Shown here piece by piece: positions 28,301 through 39,100 of a stretch of 64,000 bases of DNA. Origin of the DNA: Sphingobacterium bambusae (GTDB lineage: Bacteria > Bacteroidota > Bacteroidia > Sphingobacteriales > Sphingobacteriaceae). The DNA is taken from NCBI RefSeq assembly GCF_033955345.1, contig NZ_CP138332.1, forward strand, positions 5,456,001-5,520,000. Direction: 5' to 3'. The position numbers were made by a program, and so were the translations under genes. How positions within the stretch are numbered: the stretch's first letter is position 1; every line of letters begins with the position of its first letter. The notes under the pieces were generated by a model. The model was not told the origin of the DNA, searched no databases, and was given only the letters and a program-made list of their open reading frames with translations.

Positions 28301-28989
28301 CTGGTGGAGCTGGCCAAGATGCGCGCATCACGCTGCTGGTAGCCATCCACCACCACGCGATCCAAGGATTGCAACTGCGACTGCAAGCTGCTGTTCGCCC
28401 ATCCGTTGCGCAGCACTTCCCCGCTGGCCGCATCATAGCCGAGGTGCGATACTTGGAAGGATAGTGCTTGCGGCGCCTGTCCTTCAGGGAGCTGCACAAT
28501 TGCTCGGCCGCTTTTGTCGGTTGACAGGTGCCGCTTTAAGGATGGAAAATAGAGGGTCGCGCCATCTAAGGGAGCGCCGTCGAGTCCCTGCACCTGTATG
28601 CTGTAGGTAAACTGCTTTGCCTGTCGTCCCTCGGTTGTTTTGCGCTTAATCAATATTTCATTGGAGCTATCCAGCCTTTTCCAGCTGTAGTGGGGCGATA
28701 GCAATTTATCCAGCAGCTCCTCCAAGCGCGTGCTGCGAAAGCTGAGGTTAATCAGCTCCTGTGTGTCCACTTCGTCGGTACTGTAAAAGAATTTAAGGCC
28801 TTCGCTTTTTGAGAGCTGCGCAAAAACATCGCCCAGCTTCTTGCTGCTTACCTGTATTTCGTACTGCTTTTGCTGCGCAAACAGGGCTTGCTGCGGACTG
28901 GCCAAGGACATTGCTCCTGCGCAAATCAGGGCAAAAAGAGGCCTGCCAAGCCTTTTTGTAGGCTTGATTTTAGTCAACCAAACGGTCAT
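25357..28989 (-). CDS. SusC/RagA-family TonB-dependent outer-membrane transporter with STN domain
   Basis: The 1210-aa protein has a signal peptide (about residues 1-38) and an STN domain (about 42-112). A carboxypeptidase-regulatory-like beta domain (about 125-205) is followed by the plug ('VVVDGYQQRDARI', 'GYQSLDQMLQGQIPGLMVM', 'LKDASATAIYGTRAANGVIV') and a long barrel ending in 'SYNMTIKIGI'. The STN domain signals to the FecR/sigma pair encoded just upstream. The substrate is not evident: the partner genes (metallohydrolase-like lipoprotein, di-heme peroxidase, DoxD) point away from a sugar locus and towards a metal, heme or peptide ligand, which is inference. It lies 15 bases behind FecR. 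Confidence 0.95.
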   Translation of the reverse strand: MTVWLTKIKPTKRLGRPLFALICAGAMSLASPQQALFAQQKQYEIQVSSKKLGDVFAQLSKSEGLKFFYSTDEVDTQELINLSFRSTRLEELLDKLLSPHYSWKRLDSSNEILIKRKTTEGRQAKQFTYSIQVQGLDGAPLDGATLYFPSLKRHLSTDKSGRAIVQLPEGQAPQALSFQVSHLGYDAASGEVLRNGWANSSLQSQLQSLDRVVVDGYQQRDARILASSTSTVKAENIVLGGYQSLDQMLQGQIPGLMVMHASGSPSATPRIRLRGVSTLLGAGTPLWVIDGVIWEDPVNVSNQEVNNLIETTQLNRLDQLGNEAQFNILGGAIAGLNAQDIASITVLKDASATAIYGTRAANGVIVVTTKSGGSGRTLINYSSTMGFSRRPSYSDFNVMNSKERVAFSKEVYDDGLLYQNMPFSYSYEGALFDLFDHRIDQSEFNSRVAQYETNNTDWFDLLFEPAFNQNHYLSVSGGSDKDNYFLSVGYDKNKGSAKGDQAERYALGLRLKNQLRDNIQLNSRINFSSRKTLGFYGINPFDYALNTSRTLTAAESYPTRYSPASDYQGLTLLNYNIQNELENSGNEANVRQVNAQLELNWDLSPHFRYSALAALGFSNSKAARYAGEETYSIALIRGYDYGAVAAGSAQELASKLPYGGILYYNDVNNLNYTIRNTIQYKKRLGAKHDLNAMAGFELRSNQYDGFSTTEWGYFPKRGRSISYEYNPSSTSTSLSGSSYGASLAKHNAALQDNLSNNLSAFATFAYSYDRRYILNANARTDASNRFGQYTNNRFLPVWSIAGRWAMHEESWLREQAWLSDLSLRASYGLQGNVVQQVGPELIAAYGDNVVDPVSGQYILNISSLPYPDLRWEKTATSNLGLDLGFMQNRLAFSLDYYRKSGRDIIFQIPTPLEYGIASAYKNGAQLKNEGIELAVSATPIRNKNWQWTITANLARNSNKVYRAGALNTYADYLSGNTFVDGESVGTFYSYAFLGLDGQQGLPLIDKVNTNTSDQDLDPSQFLVRSGRRDPLFTGGVNMSLRYKNILFDASSAFNIGQHKRLNSLYKATQYVPAPDQNLERTVLDRWRQPGDEAATDIPAFLRVNDFAVTSVPLPIESNTYVSLYDMYNLSNIRVANASFLRIRHIGGSYLFKEDTVKKMGLQSLQLGFQVYNPFIIKSKVWGSQDPEQANTGGLAQPITPSYNMTIKIGI

Positions 28990-29004
28990 ATGTTACGTAT
29001 TATG

Positions 29005-30018
29005 TTATTTTGTTAATAAATAGGATTTGTTTTCATGTGTAAATCGGATGCCTGCGGTCCAGCAAATCTTCTCGATATTACTGCGCAGATCCTCCTGCGG
29101 AGAAATCTCTCCAGTAAAACGGATGTTTGCCATATCCTGATCGGCTAAGCCGATCGGCACGGCATACCAGGCTTCCAGCTGCGTGACGATGCTGGAAAGG
29201 CTTTGTGCCTGCGCATGCAGCGGCTTACGCAGCCATAGGTAGTTCGCCGCTGCCGCCGCAGGCTGTTTGCTTACCTGCGCTGCGTGTACCAGCAGTCGCT
29301 CTTTTGGTTGTAGCTTCCATTCGGCGGTGTTTAGGCCAAAAGAACGGTAGCTCACCTTTCCCTCCTGCAGGTCTACGTAAAGGGAGTCGGCTTGCTTGTG
29401 GTAGCCGGCAAAGAAGCGTGTACCGGTCACCTGTACCCTGCCCTTTTCCAGCTGCACGATAAAGGGGTGTTCGGGGCTGCTCTTCACCTCAAAGTAGGCC
29501 TCGCCGTCGAGCTTCACGAGTCGTTCTTTATCTGCTTCCGCATGCTTGTACGAAAGCGTACTGTTTTTATTTAGCCATACTTTACTGCTGTCGGGCAGCA
29601 GGATCATGGACGATGCTTTGCCGTTAGCTTGGTAGATATGGCTGTAGATTATTTCCGCTTGGTATCCGTTTGGAAAGTTACGCTGCTGTATATACAGGTA
29701 CGCAAATGCCGTCAACAGTAGCGTGGCGGCAACGGCGATTGGTGCGAGAAACGTGATAAGTCGCCTTTCTTTGGGCATATGCGGCCGGATCTGCTTCCAT
29801 GCCTCGGATTTTCGGGTCTCGAAGTAGGCTACTTTTTCCGTTGCAACTTGCTGCTGCGCCACAAGGATTTCCTTCACCGCCAACCATCGGCTGTCTTGCG
29901 CGGCAATGGAGGCAAAAAACAGGTCAAACTCCGCTCCTTGCAAGGTCAATAGCTGCTCAAAACGCTGCTCATCCAGTGTTGCTATCAGTTCTTCCAGTAG
30001 GTTGTTTGTTTCGTTCAT
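29005..30018 (-). CDS. FecR-family anti-sigma factor
   Basis: The 337-aa protein has a cytoplasmic N-terminal region and one membrane segment (about residues 87-109). The periplasmic FecR domain is 'ASSMILLPDSSKVWLNKNST', 'LDGEAYFEVKSSPEHPFIVQ' and 'VTGTRFFAGYH', and a C-terminal STN-interacting domain (DUF4974-like) ends 'IRFTHENKSYLLTK'. It would hold the ECF sigma factor inactive until the SusC STN domain reports ligand. It lies 113 bases behind the sigma factor gene and directly before SusC. Confidence 0.95.
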   Translation of the reverse strand: MNETNNLLEELIATLDEQRFEQLLTLQGAEFDLFFASIAAQDSRWLAVKEILVAQQQVATEKVAYFETRKSEAWKQIRPHMPKERRLITFLAPIAVAATLLLTAFAYLYIQQRNFPNGYQAEIIYSHIYQANGKASSMILLPDSSKVWLNKNSTLSYKHAEADKERLVKLDGEAYFEVKSSPEHPFIVQLEKGRVQVTGTRFFAGYHKQADSLYVDLQEGKVSYRSFGLNTAEWKLQPKERLLVHAAQVSKQPAAAAANYLWLRKPLHAQAQSLSSIVTQLEAWYAVPIGLADQDMANIRFTGEISPQEDLRSNIEKICWTAGIRFTHENKSYLLTK

Positions 30019-30131
30019 GTTGCTTGCGCACGCTGTGCTGTTTAATTATAAGACACCGAAAAAAGAAAGGGTATTACAATTATTTAAAAAAAATCTAAAT
30101 AAAGACTGGGCATCCCTCCCGCCTGCTGGAT

Positions 30132-30701
30132 TTAGAATAGGGTTGGGTAGAAAAATATAATAAAATATGGGATGTCTTTTGTCTTCAGACGCTTTCTAAT
30201 TTCTTTGTATGCCCTGGACATCTGCACCTTCACGGTGTTCACGGAGATGCCTAGCTCGTCGGCTATCAACAGGTGCTTCATCTTTTGGTAGTGCGCCATC
30301 CGGAATATTTGTTGACTTTTGGCGGGTAAGCTGGAAATCGCTACTTCAATTTCATCTAAAAGTAGTTTATAGGCTGACTCCTTTTCGATTAAGCTGGCAT
30401 CGTCTATATATTCGCCGGCCAGTTCTTCGGCTCCTTGTAGGTCTACGAGTTCCATAGCGCGCGCTTTGCTACGCAGATGATTAAGTGCTTGCAGGTAGAT
30501 GGCTTTATGGGCGTAGGCTTGGAAACTAAAGGTTATCTTGATGGTGTCTCTACTCGTCCACACTTTAATAAAAAAATTTTGGACGAGGTCCTCGGCTTCT
30601 TCTTCGTTCTTCACGACGGCATCGGCGGCGGCACATAGCTTGCTGTAATGGTCGGAAAACAGCTGCTCAAAATCATCGACTGAGTTAATAATACTAGACA
30701 T
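30132..30701 (-). CDS. ECF-type RNA polymerase sigma-70 factor
   Basis: The 189-aa protein has region 2 ('FEQLFSDHYSKLCAAADAVV', 'EEEAEDLVQNFFIKVW') and region 4 ('AISSLPAKSQQIFRMAHYQK', 'HLLIADELGISVNTVKVQMS', then AYKEIRK). It is the first gene of a unit with FecR and SusCD, the standard cell-surface signalling arrangement. The product ends with an unusual hydrophobic tail (IPYFIIFFYPTLF). Confidence 0.95.
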   Translation of the reverse strand: MSSIINSVDDFEQLFSDHYSKLCAAADAVVKNEEEAEDLVQNFFIKVWTSRDTIKITFSFQAYAHKAIYLQALNHLRSKARAMELVDLQGAEELAGEYIDDASLIEKESAYKLLLDEIEVAISSLPAKSQQIFRMAHYQKMKHLLIADELGISVNTVKVQMSRAYKEIRKRLKTKDIPYFIIFFYPTLF

Positions 30702-31112
30702 TATTATTTATAATCATTCTAAATAATATGCAATATTAGCTGTTTAGTTTTAGGATCGCAAATTTAGATGGAAAAAAGATTTGAGGGGGTAGTGCGTCGG
30801 ATCTCTGAAACATACTTGATGCTATATTGAATTGAATTAACTTCCGACAGCAATGATGTTATCCCCTTAGATCAGGCGCAAACTTTATTAATAGCCATTT
30901 ATCTTTACTAGTTTAAATGTATCCTCGATATTTCTTGTTCAATGCATTCAAAATCAACAACAAACAATTGCTTAAACTGTATTTATGTTCAAAATAGAGC
31001 ACTAATTATCTTTAAACAATTTAATTTATCAATTTTTTGTTTAAATATTTGTTATTAAAGTTTTAAACATGTAGTTTAGTTGGTATTATTTACTAACATA
31101 TATATTCTAAAC
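30702..31112. other. divergent control region between the sigma factor and a lipoprotein gene
   Basis: This 411-base AT-rich stretch separates the sigma factor gene (minus) and the lipoprotein gene (plus), and must hold both promoters. No gene is seen. Several TTTG words occur near 31040-31060, but I cannot fix a -33/-7 pair with confidence. Confidence 0.5.
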
Positions 31113-31880
31113 ATGAGATTCCTTAAAATTATTTCGAAGGCACTAATTACTGCAACGGCTATTTCGGCGACATTTCTAGCCTGTCAAAAGGACACATTTA
31201 ATCCTTCCGCAGAAGAAGACTTGGGCGGGAAGATTTCCTTCAAGTCGGGCACTAAAAGCACTTTTTCGCAAGGTGCATTAAAGACAGGCATTTACCAAAT
31301 TGATGCAAAACAAGATGGGAGAAAAATCTCTTACACAACAAAAATCGCTAATACCTCAATCCTAAACGGAAACAAAATCGATTTCTCAACGTTTCAACTT
31401 GAACTTGTTGATAATAAGCTCGTGTTAGATGGTGAATATGCAATTTATTTAAAAGATGACGAGTTATATTTGGAAACGCCACTATATAGTGGATTTATGA
31501 AAGATGGACGCGATAATAAAGTAATCGACACAAAAACAGCCGCTTTAATGCTCTTTTATGGAGAAATAGCCCTATCTTCGGAAAACGTAGAAAAGCAATC
31601 TTATGCTCAATTCCTCAACCATTTCGACACTAAGATTGTCGCACAAGGTAAAATGGCGGTCTCAAGAGAAAATAAGGCGCTTTTCAATAACAGGCAATGT
31701 GGCATAAATCATGCTGTCGAATTTGGTTGGAGTGCTTCAAGTACGGCGGCGGATCTCCAGCAACAATTAAATAATACGAGCTTTTACAACGGCTGTACTA
31801 AGGTTGGAGGCATTGACACATCTTGCATGACTGATTCCCATGCTTGCATGTCATCACAAACATATAATTGTCCATGTTAA
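31113..31880 (+). CDS. lipoprotein with Cys-rich C-terminus
   Basis: The ATG at 31113 gives a lipoprotein signal (MRFLKIISKALITATAISAT, lipobox FLAC); an earlier non-ATG extension to 31080 has no support. The 255-aa product has a beta-rich middle ('GIYQIDAKQDGRKISYTTKI', 'LVLDGEYAIYLKDDELYLET') and a striking tail with six Cys in the last 36 residues ending 'SSQTYNCPC'. The tail could form disulfides or bind metal. I do not recognise the family. A small membrane protein gene follows after 14 bases, and the pair ends at a strong terminator. Confidence 0.7.
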   Translation: MRFLKIISKALITATAISATFLACQKDTFNPSAEEDLGGKISFKSGTKSTFSQGALKTGIYQIDAKQDGRKISYTTKIANTSILNGNKIDFSTFQLELVDNKLVLDGEYAIYLKDDELYLETPLYSGFMKDGRDNKVIDTKTAALMLFYGEIALSSENVEKQSYAQFLNHFDTKIVAQGKMAVSRENKALFNNRQCGINHAVEFGWSASSTAADLQQQLNNTSFYNGCTKVGGIDTSCMTDSHACMSSQTYNCPC

Positions 31881-31894
31881 AATAATAAAAAGTT

Positions 31895-32116
31895 ATGATG
31901 TTATTTATTAATATTGGTTCTGTTGAAGCTACGATACTCATTGCGATTCCCGTTCTGCTGATTCTATATTCACTTTATTTAATCATTAAAAACGAAACTG
32001 GAATACCGCGTATCTTATGGATTTTATTTGTCGTCTTCGTACCGTTAATAGCAACATTAATCTATTTGGCGACGTATTTTATTTCCAATCGCGGTAGAAA
32101 ACGATCATTGTCATAA
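31895..32116 (+). CDS. PLDc_N-type small membrane protein
   Basis: The 73-aa protein has two hydrophobic segments (about residues 11-30 and 41-65) around 'IIKNETGIPRILWILFVVFV', the pattern of the phospholipase D N-terminal (cardiolipin synthase N) membrane module found alone in many Bacteroidota. No catalytic domain is present. It lies 14 bases behind the Cys-rich lipoprotein gene and is probably translated from the same message. Confidence 0.7.
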   Translation: MMLFINIGSVEATILIAIPVLLILYSLYLIIKNETGIPRILWILFVVFVPLIATLIYLATYFISNRGRKRSLS

Positions 32117-32126
32117 CAAAAGCACT

Positions 32127-32155
32127 CAGTAAGGCGGGAAATTCCCGCCTTACTG
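32127..32155 (+). terminator. strong intrinsic terminator
   Basis: A perfect 13-bp stem (CAGTAAGGCGGGA 32127-32139 with its complement 32143-32155) and a 3-base loop, followed by TTTTA, lies 10 bases behind the small membrane protein gene. It marks the end of this unit and roughly the left edge of the AT-rich island that follows. Confidence 0.85.
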
Positions 32156-32392
32156 TTTTACACAATACTTTTGCTGCATTAGAAGTGGGCGATTAAAAAT
32201 CGTAGATCACTAACCTCGCGATTAACCCAGTTTTTCAAATCGAAATTACAGTAAACGATAAACTCGTATTACTTATCACTCATAAAGAGATTATAAGAAA
32301 CACAAAAATACCATCATTCCTTTAATACTTTGTAAGTTAGTTTTAGAGTTAGAGAACTCTAAAGAAAACGTAAAAATTGCTCTACAGATCTA

Positions 32393-33118
32393 TTAATTAG
32401 TATTATAGGATTGAAGCGATTGCAGTTCTTTTTGGTAAGCATCGTGAAGAAGATCGTTCAATTTCGAAAACCGCTGAAGCTGATTGATCCTATTTTTTAA
32501 CACTTCTTCACGGTACTCCTTATTAAATTCCTCTTGATCATAGTTTTCGATATTAAAAGATGGCTTCCGATCAAGTAAAATTTTTATGATTGTATTATCA
32601 GTAGTAGCGGTTGTTGGAACAGCATTTTCTATCCAACTAATTGTCCTGTCATCTTTAGCAAGTTCTGTACATCGCTCGAGAGCATACTCTATCCAAATCC
32701 TAGCGACCTTGTCTACATCTAAAACAATATTCCCCCACTCTTCAATCGATTTTAAATCAATATTTTCCGGATCGAATGTCGAAATCTCCGTTTCAAACAT
32801 ATCCGTCACAAAAAACGGCTTCTCGCGTTCGGGACTCAGCTTTGTCAATAAATCCAAGATGGCATCAAAATTTCGGAGAGGTTTTCGATCAGGCGGTAGA
32901 CAATTGCGATGCTGCCAAAGTTTAAGAATGAGATCGAAACATTCCTTTTGAACCAATTCCCTATCATCTTTCTGAGCAGTCTCCAAATAGACTATTTTTT
33001 CGGATAGATAGTGAGCCATCCACCTTGCCAAGGTATCGACTCCCGGCTCTAGCTGCAACTCTTTCACTAAGAGCTTACCTAATTCTACCATTTTCATCTG
33101 CACTTCTAAGTTCTCCAT
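32393..33118 (-). CDS. 241-aa partner of the STAND NTPase
   Basis: This soluble, mostly helical protein begins 'MENLEVQMKMVELGKLLVKE' and contains 'ECFDLILKLWQHRNCLPPDR'. Its start lies inside the end of the 2080-aa gene (44-base overlap), so the two are translationally coupled. I do not know a named domain for it; from memory, similar small proteins follow the same kind of large ATP-binding protein in Proteobacteria, which suggests a conserved two-gene unit. A structural or regulatory role in the defence complex is inferred from this pairing only. Confidence 0.7.
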   Translation of the reverse strand: MENLEVQMKMVELGKLLVKELQLEPGVDTLARWMAHYLSEKIVYLETAQKDDRELVQKECFDLILKLWQHRNCLPPDRKPLRNFDAILDLLTKLSPEREKPFFVTDMFETEISTFDPENIDLKSIEEWGNIVLDVDKVARIWIEYALERCTELAKDDRTISWIENAVPTTATTDNTIIKILLDRKPSFNIENYDQEEFNKEYREEVLKNRINQLQRFSKLNDLLHDAYQKELQSLQSYNTN

Positions 33119-36100
33119 CGGATGTCAGTATATAAAGTTTTACTTTAACCTTTTCAGATTCATATTTATCATTTTCATAGCTTCGGTCTATTTTTCGACG
33201 GACTTGTAAATCAATCAAAAGCTCACAGTCAAATGTCAAACATAAAGATTTTAAAAAGAGCACAGAGGCTTTAAGACATTTGCCATCCTGATCGGGATAT
33301 TTGTCAATGTCCTGCCTAAATGAACTCCACATTTGCATCTGCAAAGATATAGATTGGCTAGAACGTGAGTGCCATTTCCTTCCATCATCACGGGTGACTA
33401 ACTTCATTTTTATAACAATGTCTTTACCAATCTGAAAGGGAGGATAATCAACATTATCGGCATACGGATCATGTTCATCTAGTTTGGTCGAAATTTGTTC
33501 ATCGACGATCCACCCTTTTAGGACAAATGAGTTATCATCAATCTCCATATCTCGTTCCTGATAGTCCGGTATCTTATAATCATATGGATCACTACAAGTT
33601 TGCAGCGCTCTCAATAAAGCATTGGAGTTTCCTTTTGACACCAATCCAGACCTAACAGAAACACTTTCGTGTTTTCCAGATCCTATTTCTTGCCAACCTC
33701 CCCAGATACGTAACCAATTTTCGCCATCTCGCTTTATTTTTAAAAGATTATCCATATAATCTTCAGAAATTTCTGTTTTCCAGTTTGGTTCTCGAGAAGT
33801 GTACACCCATGCAGGTCTCCTGTAAGGCACGGGATCTTTAAAATCTGCTAACCAATTTCCATTATTGTCCGTCAAAAGATGACGCGAAAGCCAGTAATCC
33901 CAACCTTCATAATAGGACCCTCTTTTTGATACGAGAGGCATATTCTCGTAAAGACGTCCTGCCACTACCATCATAGCGTGATAAGAAAGATAAAAATTCA
34001 GATTATCGGTTTTCGGATAACTTCCGTGACTATGCGATATTTCTCGATCATATCTTTCCAAAATACCCACCCGAGGATCTTTATCATAGGCGTTATCTTT
34101 CTCAAATCCCCATTCTTCGACGAGGAGCTCACCTGCAATATCTGCAACTTGTTCACTTGAAATACCAAATACCCTACCCAATGGCTCAAACCAGTACCTG
34201 TTAAAATCCCAACCAAAATGAAAATTATGCACTTTCTTATCCTTTCTCACATCCGTATGCCAATAGCTATCCACAACTTCTTGGTAAGCAACTTTTCGCG
34301 TAGCTTTCTTTGACAACTTTAACGAGTTAACCAATTTTAGATCATCTCCATTGTAGACACCATCTATAGCATTACCTAAATTGCTAACGATTTCCAAAGC
34401 AAATCTTCTTATAATAACATGTTGTTCAGAAATTCCATACCGTAAAAAAATAGATTTGTGCGCTATCAATAATTTGGGATGCTCCTTGGAAATCTTTGCA
34501 AGAGCGATCAAAAGATATTGCTTCGCATGGCGGTCATAGAAGGGAAATTTAGAAGAACCAAAGGCTTCGACCTTACCTTTTTCCATCCAATTTATTAATT
34601 CCAAAAGGATTTCCTTATGCCCGAAACTTGCTAATTGTCTTAATACATGAACAGCGTTCCACCTTTCGACTGACCGAGGAGAGCCAAGTGCCGACCATAC
34701 AAACCCCGCTATATTTACGTTGATATCATCAGAAGTCTGCAAACTTTCTTTCCATTCTCCATCGCCAAAATCACTTTCGATATGAAGTTCAAACCTACTT
34801 AAGGCATAATCAAGTATGGATTCAGCTTCACTAGCAGACACTTTTGGCACTGCCAAGCCTGCAAAACCAAAATAAGTATTTGAATCCGAAAATTGAGCGC
34901 CGTCTTCTAAGCCTTCGAAAACTCCGTCATTTAGTATATTAGTTTCTTTCTTGGAAAATTTAAACTGCTCAATAAAAGCATCGTAAGAATAAGGATTACA
35001 TAGCGCCACTGCATATTTTCTTCCCAACTGCTTTACGCGATTGTCCCAATCTTTTTTATAACTGATTTTATTCTTCCAAGTATCCGGCAAAGCAGCAAAA
35101 AAAACATAAATTTCATATCTATTTACGTCGGATTGCAAAACTGCGTCTGTAAGCAATCCCATTTGACTTTCAGAAACCCTAGCTATTAACTCCTTCCAAA
35201 AATATTTATAATCTACGTAACGATGTTCGACAACCATTTCCCAGCGTCGAAGAGCTATCCGAAACTGATCCGCATCAACGAGATTGAGGCTCCCAAAAAC
35301 AGCATGCCAATCTATTTTCTCTACCGCCTCATTTTGCCTTTGTGAATACCCACCTTCCTTTACGCGATAATCCCTATAATCCTTTGAATTATAATAAGTT
35401 AGGATTTCATCGAGCCCGGAAGTTGAGATTTCATATTTATTGGCTAGCATTTCGATTTCTTTCGAACACTGCTCTAATGTTCCGTCTTTTTGGAGCAGTT
35501 CTATCGCATCTTCGAAAATTTGTGCCCTTATTACTTTATCCGACTCATGCTCTAAACATATCGATAGCATAAACGTTATATTGTGATCGGATAACATTTT
35601 GGTTAAAGACCAAGCAACCGATGGATAGATTTTTTTAGACTCGAGTAGCTCAACTAGCATTGCATTTAGTTGTAAATTAAACCGTCCAACGTCGCGATCT
35701 CGCCATCTACTAAGTGCGGCTATACCTACCGGTTGAGAGATGCGCGTACAAATCGCAACAGTCTCATCTCTGTCCCAATATTTTTCTTTAGACACGTAAT
35801 CTCCAACAATCTCAGCACATCTTATAAATCTATAGGCCAACTGGTCATTACCAAGCCCCCCAGTACAAACATGTTTTGCGAGTGCTACAACTGCCTCCCA
35901 CCTCTTGATAATTTCATCACCGAATTTGGAAACAACGCGCACAGCTTCATCAAAGTACACGCTAGCGTCGTCTTTAGCCGTATTCAATACAGCTCGAGAC
36001 ATATCTATATAATGATTTGCTACTTCATCGGGAGATGTTCTTTCTAAAGACTGTATCCTGCCGTACGCACTTTCCTCAATAGCTTGCTTAAAGCCTAGAA

Positions 36101-39100
36101 GGTGTTTGGCTCGCGAAGCGGTCCGTACAAAATCTATATGAGCATACAAATCAAGACTATTCCCTCCTTTGATATACTTTTCGTAAAAATAAGTTAAGTC
36201 GGAACATGAAGCTTGTGCATAAAAAACCATTAAAGAGACTTTCAGCGAAGTAATTTCTGCTGGAAGAGTATCATAGGATCTATGCCTGCTGGCCAAACTT
36301 TCCTGTGAGACTTTAGTTGCAATAACACATTCTTCAAGTAGATCCCCTATTTGTCCAGCCAATAATCTAGCCCTTAGTAGATACCAAGGTAACAGTCCAC
36401 CGACAATTTCTTTAGCTTCTTTGAGATCATCCTTAGCGAGCTTCCGTTCAGATTTAGAATCCTCAGGCAACAACTCCAGGACGTCAACCTCGGCGCTTCC
36501 ATTCAATAGCATTCTAAGAGCAAGCGCGCGTAGAAAATTATGACGTTCATAATTCTGGTTCGAACTATAAACCATTACACTCATAAGTTCGGGAATGTAG
36601 TTATTTAGCGCTTTAATAATCTTTTGCTCATTTAGTCCCCCATGAACACATGTCTCAACGAACGACACAATAGATGTAGTAATTCCATCATAGCGAAGAA
36701 CATCCGGTGGCTTTACAACAAGCTTTTTTCTGCTCAACAACCCCAAAGTGGATTTTATTACACTTGTTTTTGGTAGTTTACCAACTTTATGCAGCTCGTC
36801 TACCACAGCCAAAATATAATACGGTTTACCAGCGGCACCTTCTAAAATCTTATCAATTTCCTCAAATCTCCCCAAATCAATAAGCCGGCTAGCTAGATTC
36901 TTCATGCGGCCGAACGCATATTCCTTGTACTTGAATCGATCAAGAAAATCGAGACATCCTTTAGTACCGTAGATATTAAAATATACGAAAGTCATCTCCG
37001 ACATATCCACCTCTTCAATTTCGTTTTGGTGATACGTCCTTTTGTTTTTCTTTCCCTCTTCAATAAAGATATTAAACCAGTTTTCGGCGGCTCTTAAATA
37101 TCCTCTAGCCTCCCCTTTATAGTCTTCAACACCAGAAAGCAAAGAGGCTGTATATAAATTTTCCGACCCAGTCCAATTTCCCTTGAGTTTACGCCTGAAA
37201 GCAATATCTTGAACTTTTTGCTTATCTTGAAGCACGACCAACAGATCGATATTGCTCTTGAAAAGATCGAGTTGCCTCTGATTTCCTGCGGCCTCCTCTC
37301 CCCCTCGAATTGCTATATTAATGGCGTCCTTATATTGCGCAGATCTTAATGCTGCCTGAAAGGCGAATTGCAGGCGATACAACCGCACATTCCTCGCATC
37401 AATTGGATTAGTTTTTGGGAGATAATCATCAGATAGGGCTATTCGAATTAATTTTTCATATTGGGCCGCTTTAAGATATAAATGAGGCAGAACCTCAGCT
37501 ACGTAGACATATTCATCAGCAAGTGGCTCCAGTGTATCTATAAACGTTTTATAAACATCTTCGCCGACCAGAAAAGTATCCTTAAACCACGTTTCGGTAG
37601 GCTCATCTCTAAATTGTACAGAATAATCGGACAACCAAAGTGAACGGCCAATTTCTGAGACAAAACTTCTTATTGCTGCCGTTGAAACACCGGCCACTTT
37701 TGCCAATATTTCTATTGGCACATGGGGAGGAAGACTAGCCAATCCGATACAGATTGCCTGCGTATCTACCTGATAGTTCTCGGGCAGAAAATCCTTAATT
37801 TTCGACACAGCCGTTTGTAACTGTACGCCAATCTGTTCCTCAACCGTCATTCCCAAAGGCCCCAAATGATTCAACAGCTCCGTTACGGTCTTATGACCAG
37901 CACTCAATGCATTAGCCTGAACGCGAGGATTAGCACTGGTGAGCCGATGAAACTCGGCCCCATCTTTATCTGTCGAATCAGGAAAAACTGATCTCAGGAA
38001 TTGCAGTGTTTCGGCCTCACTGAAAGATGCTAATTCCAGTTGTACTATTTTCGAACTCGGTTTTAACAACCCAATGCGCTCAGATCTGCATAGCAAGATC
38101 AATTGACAGCCTAAAGGAAAATTTTCCTGCAATAATTCGGCAGCGAAACAGGACTGTCGAAATTCCTCCGCCGCCATTTCAGCATTATCAGCAGCATCTA
38201 TTAGGATAAACAATTTTGCAGATTTATTAGACTTCCTTAAGTTATCCAATGCCACAGTGATTCTGTTTAAGAAAGTCCGCATAATATCGCTGTCCAGAGA
38301 GGTATCACCTACTAAAACAGGATCACATAGACCAATTACCGCAAGCTCGTTTACTATTTGAATTAGCGCGTCACGATGACGATGCCTAGGGCTGCTCCGA
38401 CTTCGGTAACTCCCTGCTCCGAAACAATCGTACGCTACGGCCAAGCTACCAACCTCTACTTGTTTAGAGAAATACCTACAAAAAACAGATTTACCAATCC
38501 CTCCAGAAGCGTGAATAATGATGGGACTATCGCTATCGTTGATTTTTGATATCAGCTCAGCTTGTTGCCGGCGCTCTATGAATGATTCTTCTTGTTCCCA
38601 TATTGGAGGGGCTGGAAAAAGGTCTTTTTTAGAAGAAATACCAAATCGCTTTAGGATATCTTCTGGGTAAATTATATGAGTGGAGTTGGGCAACACCTTT
38701 TCTTGAACAAGAGACACTAAACTTTCTATTTTCTCATTATCCACGGTACTAACCATCAGCTGGGATAACTCCCGATGGAGATTATTTTTTTGCGACATAT
38801 AGTCGCCTTCGCTATCGTTAAATTCTAACAATTTGCAAAAAGCACAAAGTTCTTGGTCCGTTAAGTCTGTGTAATGCTCAATAGTAGTTTGAAATCTTTT
38901 GTTCACAGGCTCTCCAATACTTAAGCTTTGAATATTATCTTTAACAGACTTTTCTACGGGACGGTTTGAAACCAAAAAGAATTTGACTGTAGCATTGGCT
39001 CTCTCGTTTAAATGCTGTTTAAACCTTTTCGAGAATCCAGAAATAGTGGCCTCTAGATCGCTTAGCGTAAAAGGCTTATCAAACTGTACGGTCGTATGCT

